Positions 8,186 through 17,969 of a stretch of 64,000 nt of DNA are shown piece by piece. Where the stretch lies: positions 2,046,001-2,110,000 of the forward strand of contig CBDCQQ010000005.1 of the NCBI GenBank assembly GCA_965220665.1. Reading direction: 5' to 3'. A program made the position numbers and the translations under genes. Source of the stretch: JAJDZL01 sp965220665 (GTDB taxonomy: Bacteria > Pseudomonadota > Gammaproteobacteria > Arenicellales > JAJDZL01). The notes beneath the pieces are model-generated. The model was not told where the DNA came from and ran no database searches. It was given only the letters and a program-made list of their open reading frames with translations. Position 1 is the first letter of the stretch; each line of letters opens with the position of its first letter.

Positions 8186-9352
8186 TCAGTTGGTTCTGAC
8201 TTGCATGCCATCCCGGATGGCAGAAATTCCAGCCGTGACCACGCGGTCGCCGGACGAGACACCGGAAATCAACTTGATCCCCCGCGAGGTCAAGTCACCT
8301 ATTTCTACCGGGCGACGTTGGATTATGCCCACGTTAGCTTGGTCAGAATCGATCAACGTGTAAACGAACCGACCCTGTTCATCTTCTATGATCGATGCTG
8401 CCGGCAGGAAAATCGCTGATTCTTTTCCACCCAGGGCAAACTTAACCTGTGCCGCAAGACCGGGGCGCACCTGGTCGCTTGTACTCATGCGCACAGTGAC
8501 CGGAAAGGCGGTGCCGGTGTTGGTAATGCCCACCTCTGAAACCATGCCCTGGTAGGTTTTGTCTGGCAGTGCATCAAAAGTGATTTCGCCAGTCAGGCCT
8601 GGTGTAATCTCAGCAATCAGCGTTTCGGGAACCGTTATGGCAATTTCCAGGTGATCTCCGCAGTTGACCTCGACAACTGGCTGCCCCGCAGCGACGTTTT
8701 CACCAACGTCAGCAGTGGTTTGCGCTACCGTACAATCCTGCTGTGACTTAAGGATGGCATAGGACAGATTTAGTCTTGCCAGTTCAACGCCGCGTTTAGC
8801 CACGCTTACCAATGCGTTGGTGGATTCGAATGCGGCCCGCGCCGCGTCCAATTCCGTTCGGGAGATGCCGCGGTTTTCGTATAGCCCCTTCATACGATCA
8901 TAATTTCCAGCGGCATTTCTTTGTTCCGCCTCGGTCCGCAGCAGGTCCGCTTGCGCCTGCTGCAACTGAAGTTGAAACCCGGCCGGGTCCAGTTCAGCAA
9001 TGACCTGTGATTCATTGATCCTGTCACCAACTGCAGCATTCATCAAACTGATGGTGCCGGCAACCTTGAAACTCAGACTTGCTTGCTGTGCGGCCCGCGA
9101 TACGCCGCTGAACGATCTTATCCGACTATTGGAGTCCAACGACACCGTAATGTGCTGAACCGTGCGCAGAGGGGGTTCTGATACCGTTTCTTCTTCCTGT
9201 CCGCAACCGGTCAAAAGGACTGTTCCAATCGCAATGCACAGGCAGTGAAACAGACTGCGAAAATTCTTCCCGAGGTCAAGTCGCGTGAAACGTGATGAAT
9301 AGCGAGGGGTGAATTTGTACGTCATCACAACTTGCGAGTTAGTCTTTATCAC
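8186..9352 (-). CDS. RND efflux membrane fusion protein (HlyD/AcrA family), lipoprotein
   Basis: 388 residues. The N-terminus has a basic, then hydrophobic stretch ending in the lipobox LLTGCGQ with Cys50 as the probable lipid attachment site. Then come a half-lipoyl segment (SLSFKVAGTISLMNAAVGD), a coiled-coil hairpin (QAQADLLRTEAEQRNAAGNYD... DAARAAFESTNALVSVAKRG), the second lipoyl half (TTADVGENVAAGQPVVEV) and beta-barrel domains. It bridges the pump and the outer-membrane channel. Its start overlaps the stop of the upstream TolC-like gene by 4 bp (ATGA), which implies translational coupling. The first 40 residues before the lipobox are long for a signal, so a downstream start is possible. 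Confidence 0.92.
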   Translation of the reverse strand: MIKTNSQVVMTYKFTPRYSSRFTRLDLGKNFRSLFHCLCIAIGTVLLTGCGQEEETVSEPPLRTVQHITVSLDSNSRIRSFSGVSRAAQQASLSFKVAGTISLMNAAVGDRINESQVIAELDPAGFQLQLQQAQADLLRTEAEQRNAAGNYDRMKGLYENRGISRTELDAARAAFESTNALVSVAKRGVELARLNLSYAILKSQQDCTVAQTTADVGENVAAGQPVVEVNCGDHLEIAITVPETLIAEITPGLTGEITFDALPDKTYQGMVSEVGITNTGTAFPVTVRMSTSDQVRPGLAAQVKFALGGKESAIFLPAASIIEDEQGRFVYTLIDSDQANVGIIQRRPVEIGDLTSRGIKLISGVSSGDRVVTAGISAIRDGMQVRTN

Positions 9353-11715
9353 GAGTCGTCGGTCATCTTTTTTCGAATGCGCTGCGCCATGTCATCCATT
9401 GACGCTGCATCTAGAAAGAAATCAAAAGCGCCAGTAGCGCGCTGCAGGTTCATCAAATCTATCAGGAAGTTGTAAACGGCATCGGTGGAGCGCAAATCGG
9501 CGTTTAAAAATGCATCCCTTGCATCAAGGTAAGCGATGATGGACACCGTGCCGCCATTGTACCCATCCTGAATCAGTTCAAGGTTTTTTCGTGCCGCATC
9601 TGCTGCGCTGGCTGCAAGTTCTATGGCCGCATAACTGGATTGTGCGGCGTGAAGATTGGAGCGGATCGCTTGCTCAATTCGACTCTGTTCGGCTTTACGT
9701 CGGAATTCCAACTGATTCAGGGTGTGGGTCTCGCGGGCAATATTGGATTTTCGCAACCCGCCCTGGTAAAGTGGCAGACTGAAGTTAAGTGACACTCGCC
9801 AATCGGATTGATAGCTTTCAGGGTTCGAGTTACTTCCATGAGCCCCCAGCAGCTGGTCGGATTGGATGTTAAAGCTGACTTCAGGGCTCCAATAGGATTT
9901 CCTGTGAGACTGGAGTTGCCTTTCGGTTGCTGCGATCTCCGAGTCCATCTGCCTTAGTTCCGGTGAATTGGCCAACCCTTCGGTCACGAAAACTTCAACC
10001 ATTGCATTCACTGCTCGTTGCCTGTCGATCAGCGAAACTAAGTCGTTTCTGCTCACCATAAGCGATGGGTCAGTGAGACTCGCCGGTTCGGTCGAGAATC
10101 GTTCGGCAATCGGGCGATGCAGTAAATGATTTAATGCATCCATTGCCTGCTCTCGGGCAGCGCGGGCTACCAACACAGCCTGGCGCGCGGATGCCACTTC
10201 GCTTTCCCACCGATAGACATCCGAAGCTCTTGCCGCACCGACTGCCACCCTGTCTCGGGCAAGGTCGAGATTGATGCGGGAAAGTTCCAGTGCGCGGCGG
10301 TGTATATCAAGCGCAGTCTGAGCCTTCAGAATCTGAAGAAATCCAACACTTGCTGCTTGAACGATATCCAATTCCAAAGTCCTGTGTCCTGCCACTCTGG
10401 ATTTGTGACGCGCCTGTTCAACTTCTTTGGCAGCATTCGCGGCTTCCGAATAGAGTATCTGACTGGCATTCAAATGAATGTTCGACATGGTTTCCGGTGC
10501 CCCGCGAACGACTGCTGGCGAATCCTCTCTTTGTTGCGTCACCGCGAGGGCTGTACTTATCTGCGGTCTAAGACGGGATCTGGCGCGATTTTCCAATTCG
10601 GCTCCGGCAGCCAACCCCGCTGCGCTGGCGTGAATATGCAGGTTTGCTGCCAGCGCTTCTTTCGCCACCTCAGAAAGACTCCATCTGGGGCCTTCCAAAC
10701 CCGCATCCTCGTTTAGCAGCGATGCGACGCTCAGTATGTCAAATCGCGGCGATATATCGAGTTTGCGTGCTGTTTCCATATTGATCGTCAATCGACGCTT
10801 GCGGTCGAATGACACTTTCTGATCCGCGGCATTCTCACCGAGAATTACTGACTGGATGTTTAGAGCATTTCGACGAGCCAGTCTGACCCAGTCAGCATCT
10901 GGCGTGGAAGCCGCAAGCGCTCCTTCATGAACTGCAGTTGTGCTAACCAAGCTGTAAGCGGGTAGTCCACGAGCAATTAGAGCGGCGATGAAATCCTGCC
11001 TGGCGGATGCATTCAGCCGTGGCAGCGGTCCAAGCATAACCGCTTCGATGTTTGCCGGCACTTGAGCTGTCAGGTCATCTGTGGCATCATCATGAAAGAT
11101 AAATTCAATTTCGATGCCAAAGTCCTGTGCGATTTCCCTACCCGTACGCTCAAGTTCAGGAATGGCATCGTGGATTGATCGATCGACTACAACACCCAGT
11201 CTATCGAAGGGGACAATTTCGCGGAACGTCTGCAGGTCTTCTCGGAACCGAATCTGTTCCGCGATGTAGTTCAGGTTGGCAACCCCGCTCGAGTCGCCAG
11301 AACGGGGCAGACCCTCCAGATCGAACGCCATCGGTGCGAAAGTCGGCTTGGGAGGGTTGGGTGTGCGGGCTGCAACTGTACTTGAGACGAAGCCGAGTGC
11401 CAGCACAATGTCGACTTCCGGGTCTGCATACAGGGTCCGCATGGCTTCATTCAATCTTTCCACTGACCAGTTGGCATGCAGGGTTTTTGATTTGTCGAGG
11501 GTTACATCAAACTCTTCCCGAATCAATTCGGAAATCTCTCCTGTGAACAGATCAATCGCCCGCTGAACAGTTGAACCTTCGCCATCGGTCACGACTCCCA
11601 CTCGGACTTTTTCTGCGGCGAACCCAATCAAACTGAAAGAGTAGAGTGATAGAAAAAAACAAGCGAAAAACAGGTTCAGACCATGTCGCTGGCCAAATTT
11701 GATCGCAGGGTTCAT
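9349..11715 (-). CDS. TolC-family outer-membrane protein with N-terminal ABC-type substrate-binding-like domain
   Basis: About 788 residues from the Met at 11715; the frame is open to 11772, but only the later Met is followed directly by a signal peptide (FFACFFLSLYSFSLIGFAAE). Residues ~40-340 look like the periplasmic binding fold of the ABC_sub_bind family (VRVGVVTDGEGSTVQRAI; DIVLALGFVSSTVAART; RLGVVVDRSIHDAIPELE). From ~360 on the protein is a TolC/outer-membrane-efflux domain with two long helical hairpins (IVQAASVGFLQILKAQ; AASAADAARKNLELIQDGY; VSIIAYLDARDAF). A normal TolC is ~450-500 residues, so this is a true fusion. It is the first gene of the operon with the fusion protein and RND pump. 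Confidence 0.88.
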   Translation of the reverse strand: MNPAIKFGQRHGLNLFFACFFLSLYSFSLIGFAAEKVRVGVVTDGEGSTVQRAIDLFTGEISELIREEFDVTLDKSKTLHANWSVERLNEAMRTLYADPEVDIVLALGFVSSTVAARTPNPPKPTFAPMAFDLEGLPRSGDSSGVANLNYIAEQIRFREDLQTFREIVPFDRLGVVVDRSIHDAIPELERTGREIAQDFGIEIEFIFHDDATDDLTAQVPANIEAVMLGPLPRLNASARQDFIAALIARGLPAYSLVSTTAVHEGALAASTPDADWVRLARRNALNIQSVILGENAADQKVSFDRKRRLTINMETARKLDISPRFDILSVASLLNEDAGLEGPRWSLSEVAKEALAANLHIHASAAGLAAGAELENRARSRLRPQISTALAVTQQREDSPAVVRGAPETMSNIHLNASQILYSEAANAAKEVEQARHKSRVAGHRTLELDIVQAASVGFLQILKAQTALDIHRRALELSRINLDLARDRVAVGAARASDVYRWESEVASARQAVLVARAAREQAMDALNHLLHRPIAERFSTEPASLTDPSLMVSRNDLVSLIDRQRAVNAMVEVFVTEGLANSPELRQMDSEIAATERQLQSHRKSYWSPEVSFNIQSDQLLGAHGSNSNPESYQSDWRVSLNFSLPLYQGGLRKSNIARETHTLNQLEFRRKAEQSRIEQAIRSNLHAAQSSYAAIELAASAADAARKNLELIQDGYNGGTVSIIAYLDARDAFLNADLRSTDAVYNFLIDLMNLQRATGAFDFFLDAASMDDMAQRIRKKMTDDS

Positions 11716-12096
11716 GTGCCATTTCCAAAAGTGGATTTGATGTCTGCCATCATTAGAATTTCTATCCAACAAAAATCAAGTTTTCATGTCTATCCGTTTA
11801 ATTAAGTTGGCGCATTTTAACATCAATTTCACGAACAATTAGTCAACAAAATTTCCGATATTGGACAAAATATTTCGGAATGGAATTGATAAAGAGCTTT
11901 GTACGCTTGATACGCCGCCTCTCGATTTCATTTTTGTAAACGGTTCACGTACGTATTTGTCTCTAGTTCTCATGCGAATTTCCAATTTCGATTTGTGTTG
12001 CGCGGCACGCTTCGTCAATGTCTGTTTCCAACTGTCTCCTTGCTAGCCGTTTGTTTCGGGTTCGAATGCGTGAGATTCTATGTCGGTTTTCACTGC
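11716..12096. promoter_or_regulatory. Upstream region of the efflux operon, with an inverted repeat
   Basis: AT-rich 381 bp. Near 11850-11878 an imperfect inverted repeat (TTCCGATATT...AATATTTCGGAA) could be an operator for the operon. No adjacent regulator gene is present. No open frame here looks real. Confidence 0.35.
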
Positions 12097-12643
12097 CTAT
12101 CGAGACTGTGATTCGCTGACTCGCCTACGGGTATTAGGGTCCAACATTGCACGCAAAGCCGATGCCTTCTCAAGCGACAGCATTTTTTCGAAATCAGACA
12201 GATTGATCTGATTTGAAACCCGTTTGAAATCTGCAACAGCCTGCTTAGGCAAGGCGGCAATTTGTTTTGCGGCATCCCGTGCGGTTTCGTGAACGATGCT
12301 TCTGGACACAACCCTCCAGGCAATGCCCATTTTCAGTGCATCGTTTGCACCGAACGTCTCACCCAATAGCATCGCTTCCTTGGTCTGCACATGTCCAATC
12401 GTTCGTGGTAGTAGCGCAGTGATGCCACCAGTTGGAAAAAAGCCCAGTGAAAATTCAGGAAAAACACATCGGGTGTATTCTCCAAATACCGCCAAATCAC
12501 AATTGACTGCGAGTCTTAATCCGCTGCCGACCGCCCAGCCGTGCACTGAACAAATTGTTATTTTTTCACCAAGCACAAGCTGACGCGCAATGTCCTGAAT
12601 ACAATCGATCAGTTCCACTGCCCTGGATTCGCTGGAGGTTAAC

Positions 12644-14598
12644 CCGAAGTTCCAGCGGTTTTCAGTCTGAAAAGCGACATTATCGATTGATATTCAACGG
12701 TTTTCGTTGAATTTTTTTGCGTCAAGACCTACCCATGTAATATAATGACTACAATCAATTTATTAACTTATTACTCTTATTTATGAGATATAATAATACC
12801 CATGTATGTAGAAACCGTCAAAAACAGAAACTCGCCACCCGCCATCCTCGTGCGCGAATCCTACTGGCAGGACGGCAAATGTAAGAAAAGAACCCTCGCC
12901 AACCTCTCCAAACTGCCCGCTCACGTCATCGGCGCCGTGCGCGCAGAGCTGAAAAACTCCTCAGGCGCCATGCCCGAACAGTTCGATGTCGTGCGCACCA
13001 TCCCCCATGGCCATGTCGCGGCCGTGCTCGGCACCCTGAAAAACCTGGGCCTTGACCGCATCATCGATGCCAGACCCTCCCGGCAGCGCCAGCTGTGCCT
13101 GGCGATGATCGCCGCCAGAATCATCGCACCGCAATCCAAACTTGCCACCTGCCGGGGCTTCTGGGACGAAACCAGCACCGATACCCTGGGCCAGTGCCTC
13201 GATGTGACCGACGCGGACTGGAACGATCTTTATGCCGCAATGGACTGGCTCTGCACGCGCCAGAACAGGATTGAAAGGCAGCTGGCGCACAAACATCTCG
13301 CTGAAGGCGCACTGGTGATGTATGACCTGACCTCGACGTGGGTGTGCGGGGAACACTGTGACCTGGCCAGCTACGGCCATTCACGGGACAGGAAAAAAGG
13401 CACGAAGCAGATTGAGTTCGGTCTTCTGTGTGATGCCGAGGGACGGCCGGTTGCGATCGAGGCGTTTGAAGGCAACACCGCGGATCCGAAAACCGTCATC
13501 AGCCAGGTCAACCGGTTAAGGGCGCGATTCAAACTGTCGCAGGTCGTGATGGTCGGTGACCGGGGCATGCTGACGGCTGCCCGCATTGAAGAGGATCTGA
13601 AGCCGGCGCAGTATGACTGGATTACGACGCTCAGGTCCGATGCCATCCGCCGGCTGGTGGCCGATGGCGCCCTGCAGCCCACCCTGTTTGATGAGCGCGG
13701 TCTGGGCGAGATCCGCTGTGAGCGGCTGTATCCCGGCGAGCGGCTGGTGGCGTGTCGAAATCCGCTGCTGGCGGAGCGGCGGCGGCAGAACCGAATCGAC
13801 CTTCTGGCAGCCGCCGAAAAGCTGCTCGATGAGATTGTGGCCGCCACCCGAAGGCCAAAGTACCGGTTGAAAAAACAAAGTGCGATTTACAAACGCGTCA
13901 CCCGGGCGCTGGACAAATATAAGATGGGCAAGCATTTTCACGTTCAGATTGAAGATGAATCGTTCAGTTATCAGCGCAATGAAGACGGCATCGCTGCTGA
14001 AGCGGCGCTTGATGGGTTTTATGTCATCCGCACCAGTGTGGATGAAACGAAGCTCAGCGCCTGCGAGGTGGTCGACCGCTACAAGCGGCTGTCAAAAGTC
14101 GAGCGGGCGTTTCGGTCGATGAAGACCGTCGATCTGAAAGTGCGGCCCATTCATCATCGCCGCGAGCGGCGGGTGCGCGCACACCTGCTGCTTTGCATGC
14201 TGGCTTATTATGTTGAGTTCGAGATGCGAAGCAGACTGGCGCCGGTTCTGTTTGATGACGAAAGCGAAAAGCTGCTGCAGGTCACAGCAGCGCACAAATC
14301 ACCGTCTGCACGGCGCAAGTCGCATACCAGGCGCACCGCTGCCGGCGAGCCGGTGCACAGTTTTCAGACACTGATGAAAGACCTGGCGACACTGAGCCGG
14401 GTTCGGGTGCGTCCCATGAAAATGAAAAAAGCCGAATACTGGATGATCACGACACCGACGGATTATCAGCAGAAGGCGTTGGATTTACTGGGGGTGAAAG
14501 TCAATATCATCTGATCCTGCCCAGTAATGGAAATCTGAAATCACTGATATGCTGTATATTATCAGATACATACGTTATATTCCTTTCTGGAACTTAGG
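12644..14598 (+). mobile_element. IS1634-type insertion sequence, 1955 bp
   Basis: Termini CCGAAGTTCCAG and (complement) CCTAAGTTCCAG form an 11/12 inverted repeat, and the element is flanked by GTTAAC on both sides (12638-12643, 14599-14604), a 6-bp target duplication typical of the IS1634 group. GTTAAC is itself palindromic, so the boundary could shift by a base or two. It interrupts a crotonase gene. Only one gene is present inside. Confidence 0.88.
12802..14514 (+). CDS. IS1634-family transposase
   Basis: 570 residues. The N-terminus (MYVETVKNRNSPPAILVRES... GKCKKRTLANLSKLP) is the typical IS1634 opening. The DDE-type catalytic core includes ALVMYDLTSTWV (first Asp), VVMVGDRGMLTAARIE (second Asp) and YKRLSKVERAFRSMKTVDL (Glu, in the Y-R-E-K-like helix), followed by RPIHHRRERRVRAHLLLCML. 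It appears full length and unmutated. It is noticeably richer in G+C than the crotonase gene it interrupts. Confidence 0.92.
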   Translation: MYVETVKNRNSPPAILVRESYWQDGKCKKRTLANLSKLPAHVIGAVRAELKNSSGAMPEQFDVVRTIPHGHVAAVLGTLKNLGLDRIIDARPSRQRQLCLAMIAARIIAPQSKLATCRGFWDETSTDTLGQCLDVTDADWNDLYAAMDWLCTRQNRIERQLAHKHLAEGALVMYDLTSTWVCGEHCDLASYGHSRDRKKGTKQIEFGLLCDAEGRPVAIEAFEGNTADPKTVISQVNRLRARFKLSQVVMVGDRGMLTAARIEEDLKPAQYDWITTLRSDAIRRLVADGALQPTLFDERGLGEIRCERLYPGERLVACRNPLLAERRRQNRIDLLAAAEKLLDEIVAATRRPKYRLKKQSAIYKRVTRALDKYKMGKHFHVQIEDESFSYQRNEDGIAAEAALDGFYVIRTSVDETKLSACEVVDRYKRLSKVERAFRSMKTVDLKVRPIHHRRERRVRAHLLLCMLAYYVEFEMRSRLAPVLFDDESEKLLQVTAAHKSPSARRKSHTRRTAAGEPVHSFQTLMKDLATLSRVRVRPMKMKKAEYWMITTPTDYQQKALDLLGVKVNII

Positions 14599-14816
14599 GT
14601 TAACTCGTCAAATTCGTCTAGATCATCGCCAGAACAAAAGGCTTCGCCGGCGCCCTGCAACACGATCGCACCCACGTCTGAGTCGTCCAACGCTGAAATC
14701 AGGCTCTGTCGCAACTCACTGAGCATCTCAAAATTGAGGGCATTGAGTTTTTCTGGACGATTGAGCGTCAAAGTGCAGACCCCTTGTGAAATATCTCTCG
14801 ATACAGTTTCTACCAT

Positions 14817-15965
14817 CCAATTCCTCCCTTTTCGCTTCAATGAGAAGTTGATTTAAATTTCCCGGACTCCAAGTGTTCTCAACTTGGCATGACAGTGACT
14901 TCGCGGTACCTGAAGTCATCTTTCACCAACGCGTTGCAAGAACTTCATCAGTCAACCATTTTACGCCGTCTCCGATTTGAATCAGCAGTCCTGCGCGATA
15001 TGTTTGGGCATATTGCTGTCAAAAAGTTCTCAATGTTTTGTTTCGCCGATGTCTACCCGCCTGCAGGACTTGGTTTCGATAGGAATCACTGCGTTTGCCT
15101 TGAAATATAAACTTGATCGATATGAAAAAATACAAAAATACCCCCCTCCCCCAAAAAAGGGGTGATTCTGGTCTTCCGACCGCGGTGAGAATTCTTACAG
15201 ATTCTGTCGTTCCAGCTGTTCAGGTGCCCTACAAATTTACCTGCATTTACGCTGTCAACGAACGTGTGTGAAAACGATGCACGACGGTGGGTAGAGATTG
15301 AATACCGCAGTATATTTCATCGTGGGCAGGGTGATTCAAAAGCGTGAATAATGAACGTTTAGTGTTTCAATGACAAAATCGATTTCATTGCCAACAGTCG
15401 TACATCAGTCGAGAATATCCATGCACTCCGTCGTAGCGTATCGCCAGGCTGGCAAATCAATGCAATGTCTGATTGTCAAATTGAGTGCCAGACAGTGAGT
15501 TTATTCTGCAATATGTGAGCGCCATAGCAGTGCCACACCAGTATGGCTTCCATGAATGAACCAACTGTTTCGTACGAAACTGAAAAATAGGTGTCAATCT
15601 GGCAGGCAAAATGTTTCAAGCAGATTTAGATGACAGTGCACTGTTGATTGCACAACACCGGTATCTCAAGTGAGTTCTGTTTGGTTCGAAATTCCGCCAG
15701 TTTTGCGGTAGACGGCCCGAACTAGCGGCTGGAAATCTGCCAATGATGAAACTGATGAAATTTACCGCAAGGCTCATTCACTTTCAGTACGAAGACAGCT
15801 CTCATTCCGAATCACACGCTCCACATCTGCACCGAAATGAACCGCTGGTTCAGGGCAGCTCTGCACCAGACACCCGAAAATCAGGCCAAGCAAACAATTG
15901 GAAGTAATCGACAGCAACCCCTATGCTTGATTCACTCAGTGAAATCACAATCCAACGAATGTGAA
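14817..15965. other. 1.15 kb with no recognisable gene
   Basis: AT-rich spacer between two crotonase genes. Open frames are short and lack ribosome sites and recognisable motifs. A run CCCCCCTCCCCC followed by AAAAAAGGGG at ~15141-15162 is the only striking local feature. It may be a decayed gene, but no protein family can be read in it. Confidence 0.4.
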
Positions 15966-16760
15966 TCAGATGTTTTTGTAGTCACCACCGCGTCCCTTTC
16001 CACCGGCAAATCGCTGTGCGCCGCTTACACCGCATTTGATGACTTCGTCTTTACTGATGCGCCATTCCTGACGCAGGGCGATGCGTTCACTAAGTCCGTT
16101 CTGATCGATCGCTGACCGTCTATCTGCGTTCATACAGCTTTGTGGAAATCGAGTCAGGGAATGAGCAATTTCTTCAGCCTTGGCACGGGACTGTCCGTCT
16201 GGTACGACATATTCACAAAGCCCGATGCGCAAAGCTTCTTCTGCGTCAACTCGCCTGCCTGTCAGAATCAGGTCCAATGCCCGGCCTTCACCGACCAGTC
16301 GGGGTAGGCGCACTGTCCCGCCGTCGACGAGCGGTACTCCCCAACGCCGACAGTAAACACCCATATAGGCGGATTTTTCCATGACTCGAACATCGGCCCA
16401 CATTGCCAGTTCCATTCCACCCGCAACCGCGGGGCCGGCGACCGCTGCAATGACTGGCTTTGAGAGGTCCAGACGGCTTGGACCCATTGGGCCCATCGAC
16501 GCTTCACTTTCGTCTGAAAAATTGTACTGTTCGATGCCTTCCGAACCTGTCAGTGATGCCGCGTGCTTCAAATCCCAGCCCGCACAAAAGGCACCGCCTT
16601 CACCCCAGAAAACAGCAACTAGGGCATCTTCGTTGTGATCGAATTCGCGAAAGGCATCATAAAGCGCCTGTGCGTTTTGAGGGTTAACTGCATTTCGGGC
16701 TTCGGGACGTGAGTTGATTACCGTCCACACGTGCCCGGACCTTTCGATTCTAATGGTCAC
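15966..16760 (-). CDS. Enoyl-CoA hydratase/isomerase family (crotonase) protein
   Basis: 264 residues, standard crotonase length. SRPEARNAVNPQNAQALYDAF opens the fold, AFCAGWDLKHAA gives the first oxyanion-hole backbone, and AAVAGPAVAGGMELAMWADVRV the second. RWGVPLVDGGTVRLPRLVG and AEEALRIGLCEYVVP complete the core. The usual second catalytic Glu cannot be placed with confidence, so hydratase, isomerase and other acyl-CoA activities remain possible. The gene is monocistronic as far as can be seen, and its relation to the neighbouring amine genes is not clear. Confidence 0.88.
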   Translation of the reverse strand: MTIRIERSGHVWTVINSRPEARNAVNPQNAQALYDAFREFDHNEDALVAVFWGEGGAFCAGWDLKHAASLTGSEGIEQYNFSDESEASMGPMGPSRLDLSKPVIAAVAGPAVAGGMELAMWADVRVMEKSAYMGVYCRRWGVPLVDGGTVRLPRLVGEGRALDLILTGRRVDAEEALRIGLCEYVVPDGQSRAKAEEIAHSLTRFPQSCMNADRRSAIDQNGLSERIALRQEWRISKDEVIKCGVSGAQRFAGGKGRGGDYKNI

Positions 16761-17352
16761 GGGTCAATGAATGTGAGAATAGTGTTAAACCCGCATTATT
16801 ACCTATGATTGATAGTCATTCAATACAAAAACAGCGTATCGCTAACCTCACAGAGTGCTGGATTTCGTTTACAGATAACATTCCGGTGCGGTCGAAAACC
16901 AGCTCTGTTGGCTTTTGCCACAATTCTTTCGTGTTCCAAATGTATCGCGCAAACTGACTATCCTGAACTTCATCTTCCAAGTAAGACACAGGGTTCAAAC
17001 ATGCCTTCTATTCGCGAGTATGTAGTTTTCTCAGGTTTGTCTGGACTTGAGTGGAACTTTGTGTTCAGGTTCGGGGCGTTTTCCGGCACCAAAGAATACT
17101 CCCATTTCTCGCAAACAGCAACCTGCCGTTTTTCGGTGATTCTTGATGGCAGGCTGTTCAGCAATGAAATGAGGTGTGAATCGACAAAGTTCGAATTGTC
17201 CAATGCTCCCTCGGTCTGCCTGACGGATCGGTAAAGCTGTTGCTCTACTGTTTCCGAACAGACTGCATCAAAACCAAATCTGACTGGTTGCTGAGGGCCG
17301 CTATGTCAAATTAAAAGTGTTGTGGTCTGCTCAAGCGGAGACCGAATGCAAC
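16761..17352. other. 592 bp without a supported gene
   Basis: Contains the upstream region of the crotonase gene and the 3' flank of the DM13 gene. Short open frames on both strands overlap each other and show no family motif or ribosome-binding site. Confidence 0.35.
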
Positions 17353-17838
17353 TTACTCCAGCCTGGCACTGGCAATGTACATGGAAAAGGTTTCACACCA
17401 GACAATAACATTGTCAAACTCGTGTGCATTCAAACCTTCCGGCAACGCAAACTCCAGCGGTCCGGAAAAAGTCTTGAGTTTTGAGATTTCAACGGCTTGT
17501 GACTTGATCTTGGCAAAATCACTTTTGGTATCTGCAAATTTACGTGACAGATAGATTCGATAATCAGGACCGGGTGCGAATTCAACGTCTTCTTCAAAAA
17601 CAAGTTTGTCACTCGAAATCCGCACTGTACCTTCGCCCCAGTGAAGTGCGTCTGAACCTGGACTGTTTCGATCAAACTGTCCAATCGGGTCTGTTGCTTC
17701 GGCCTGTACAACATTAACTGCCTGCTGTGGTTTAGACTTATATTCAATATAAATCGGAAGAACATAAATTCCAGCAGCAAAACCAACTCCAAATCCAACT
17801 GCCAGGAAAATGACTGGAATCGCAAATTTTTTCAGCAT
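17353..17838 (-). CDS. DM13-domain protein, membrane anchored
   Basis: 161 residues. Residues ~5-30 are one hydrophobic segment (FAIPVIFLAVGFGVGFAAGIYVL, quoted in part) that anchors the protein or acts as an uncleaved signal. Residues ~60-160 match the DM13 pattern: ALHWGEGTVRISSDKLVFE, DVEFAPGPDYRIYLSRKF, LKTFSGPLEFALPEG and a final strand with a conserved Cys (NVIVWCETFSMYIASARLE). DM13 domains are proposed to take part in extracytoplasmic redox chemistry. The gene stands alone, divergent from the RidA-type gene. Confidence 0.8.
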   Translation of the reverse strand: MLKKFAIPVIFLAVGFGVGFAAGIYVLPIYIEYKSKPQQAVNVVQAEATDPIGQFDRNSPGSDALHWGEGTVRISSDKLVFEEDVEFAPGPDYRIYLSRKFADTKSDFAKIKSQAVEISKLKTFSGPLEFALPEGLNAHEFDNVIVWCETFSMYIASARLE

Positions 17839-17969
17839 GACTCGTTCACCGCACTAGGGTTCTTGTGGACTGTAACGCCTATTATCGCAGATTTACCTCG
17901 ACGAATTTTCTAGACGGATTTTAAAAAATTCGACCGCATTGGTTGGAAATTGATTCACAAACCACCACA

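Larger units (their letters stand above)
12097..14816 (-). pseudogene. Enoyl-CoA hydratase/isomerase (crotonase family), split by an IS1634-type element
   Basis: The N-terminal part (14816 to 14605) begins at an ATG preceded by GGGAGGA and carries LTLNRPEKLNALN and the oxyanion-loop motif AFCSGDDLDEF. The C-terminal part (12637 to 12097) continues with VELIDCIQDIARQL, ITICSVHGWAVGSG (second oxyanion motif) and FFPTGGITALLPR. Removing the IS and one copy of the 6-bp GTTAAC joins them in frame as ...DEFDELTSSESRAVEL..., giving a normal 252-residue crotonase. As it stands the protein is interrupted and presumably inactive. Crotonases act on acyl-CoA thioesters; this one's substrate is unknown. 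A second crotonase lies upstream on the same strand. Confidence 0.88.

Noticed and set aside
12638..14604. 18-bp inverted repeat starting with GTTAAC as the IS1634 terminus
   Set aside because: GTTAAC is the duplicated palindromic target, since removing one copy restores the crotonase frame; the true inverted repeat is the inner 12 bp.
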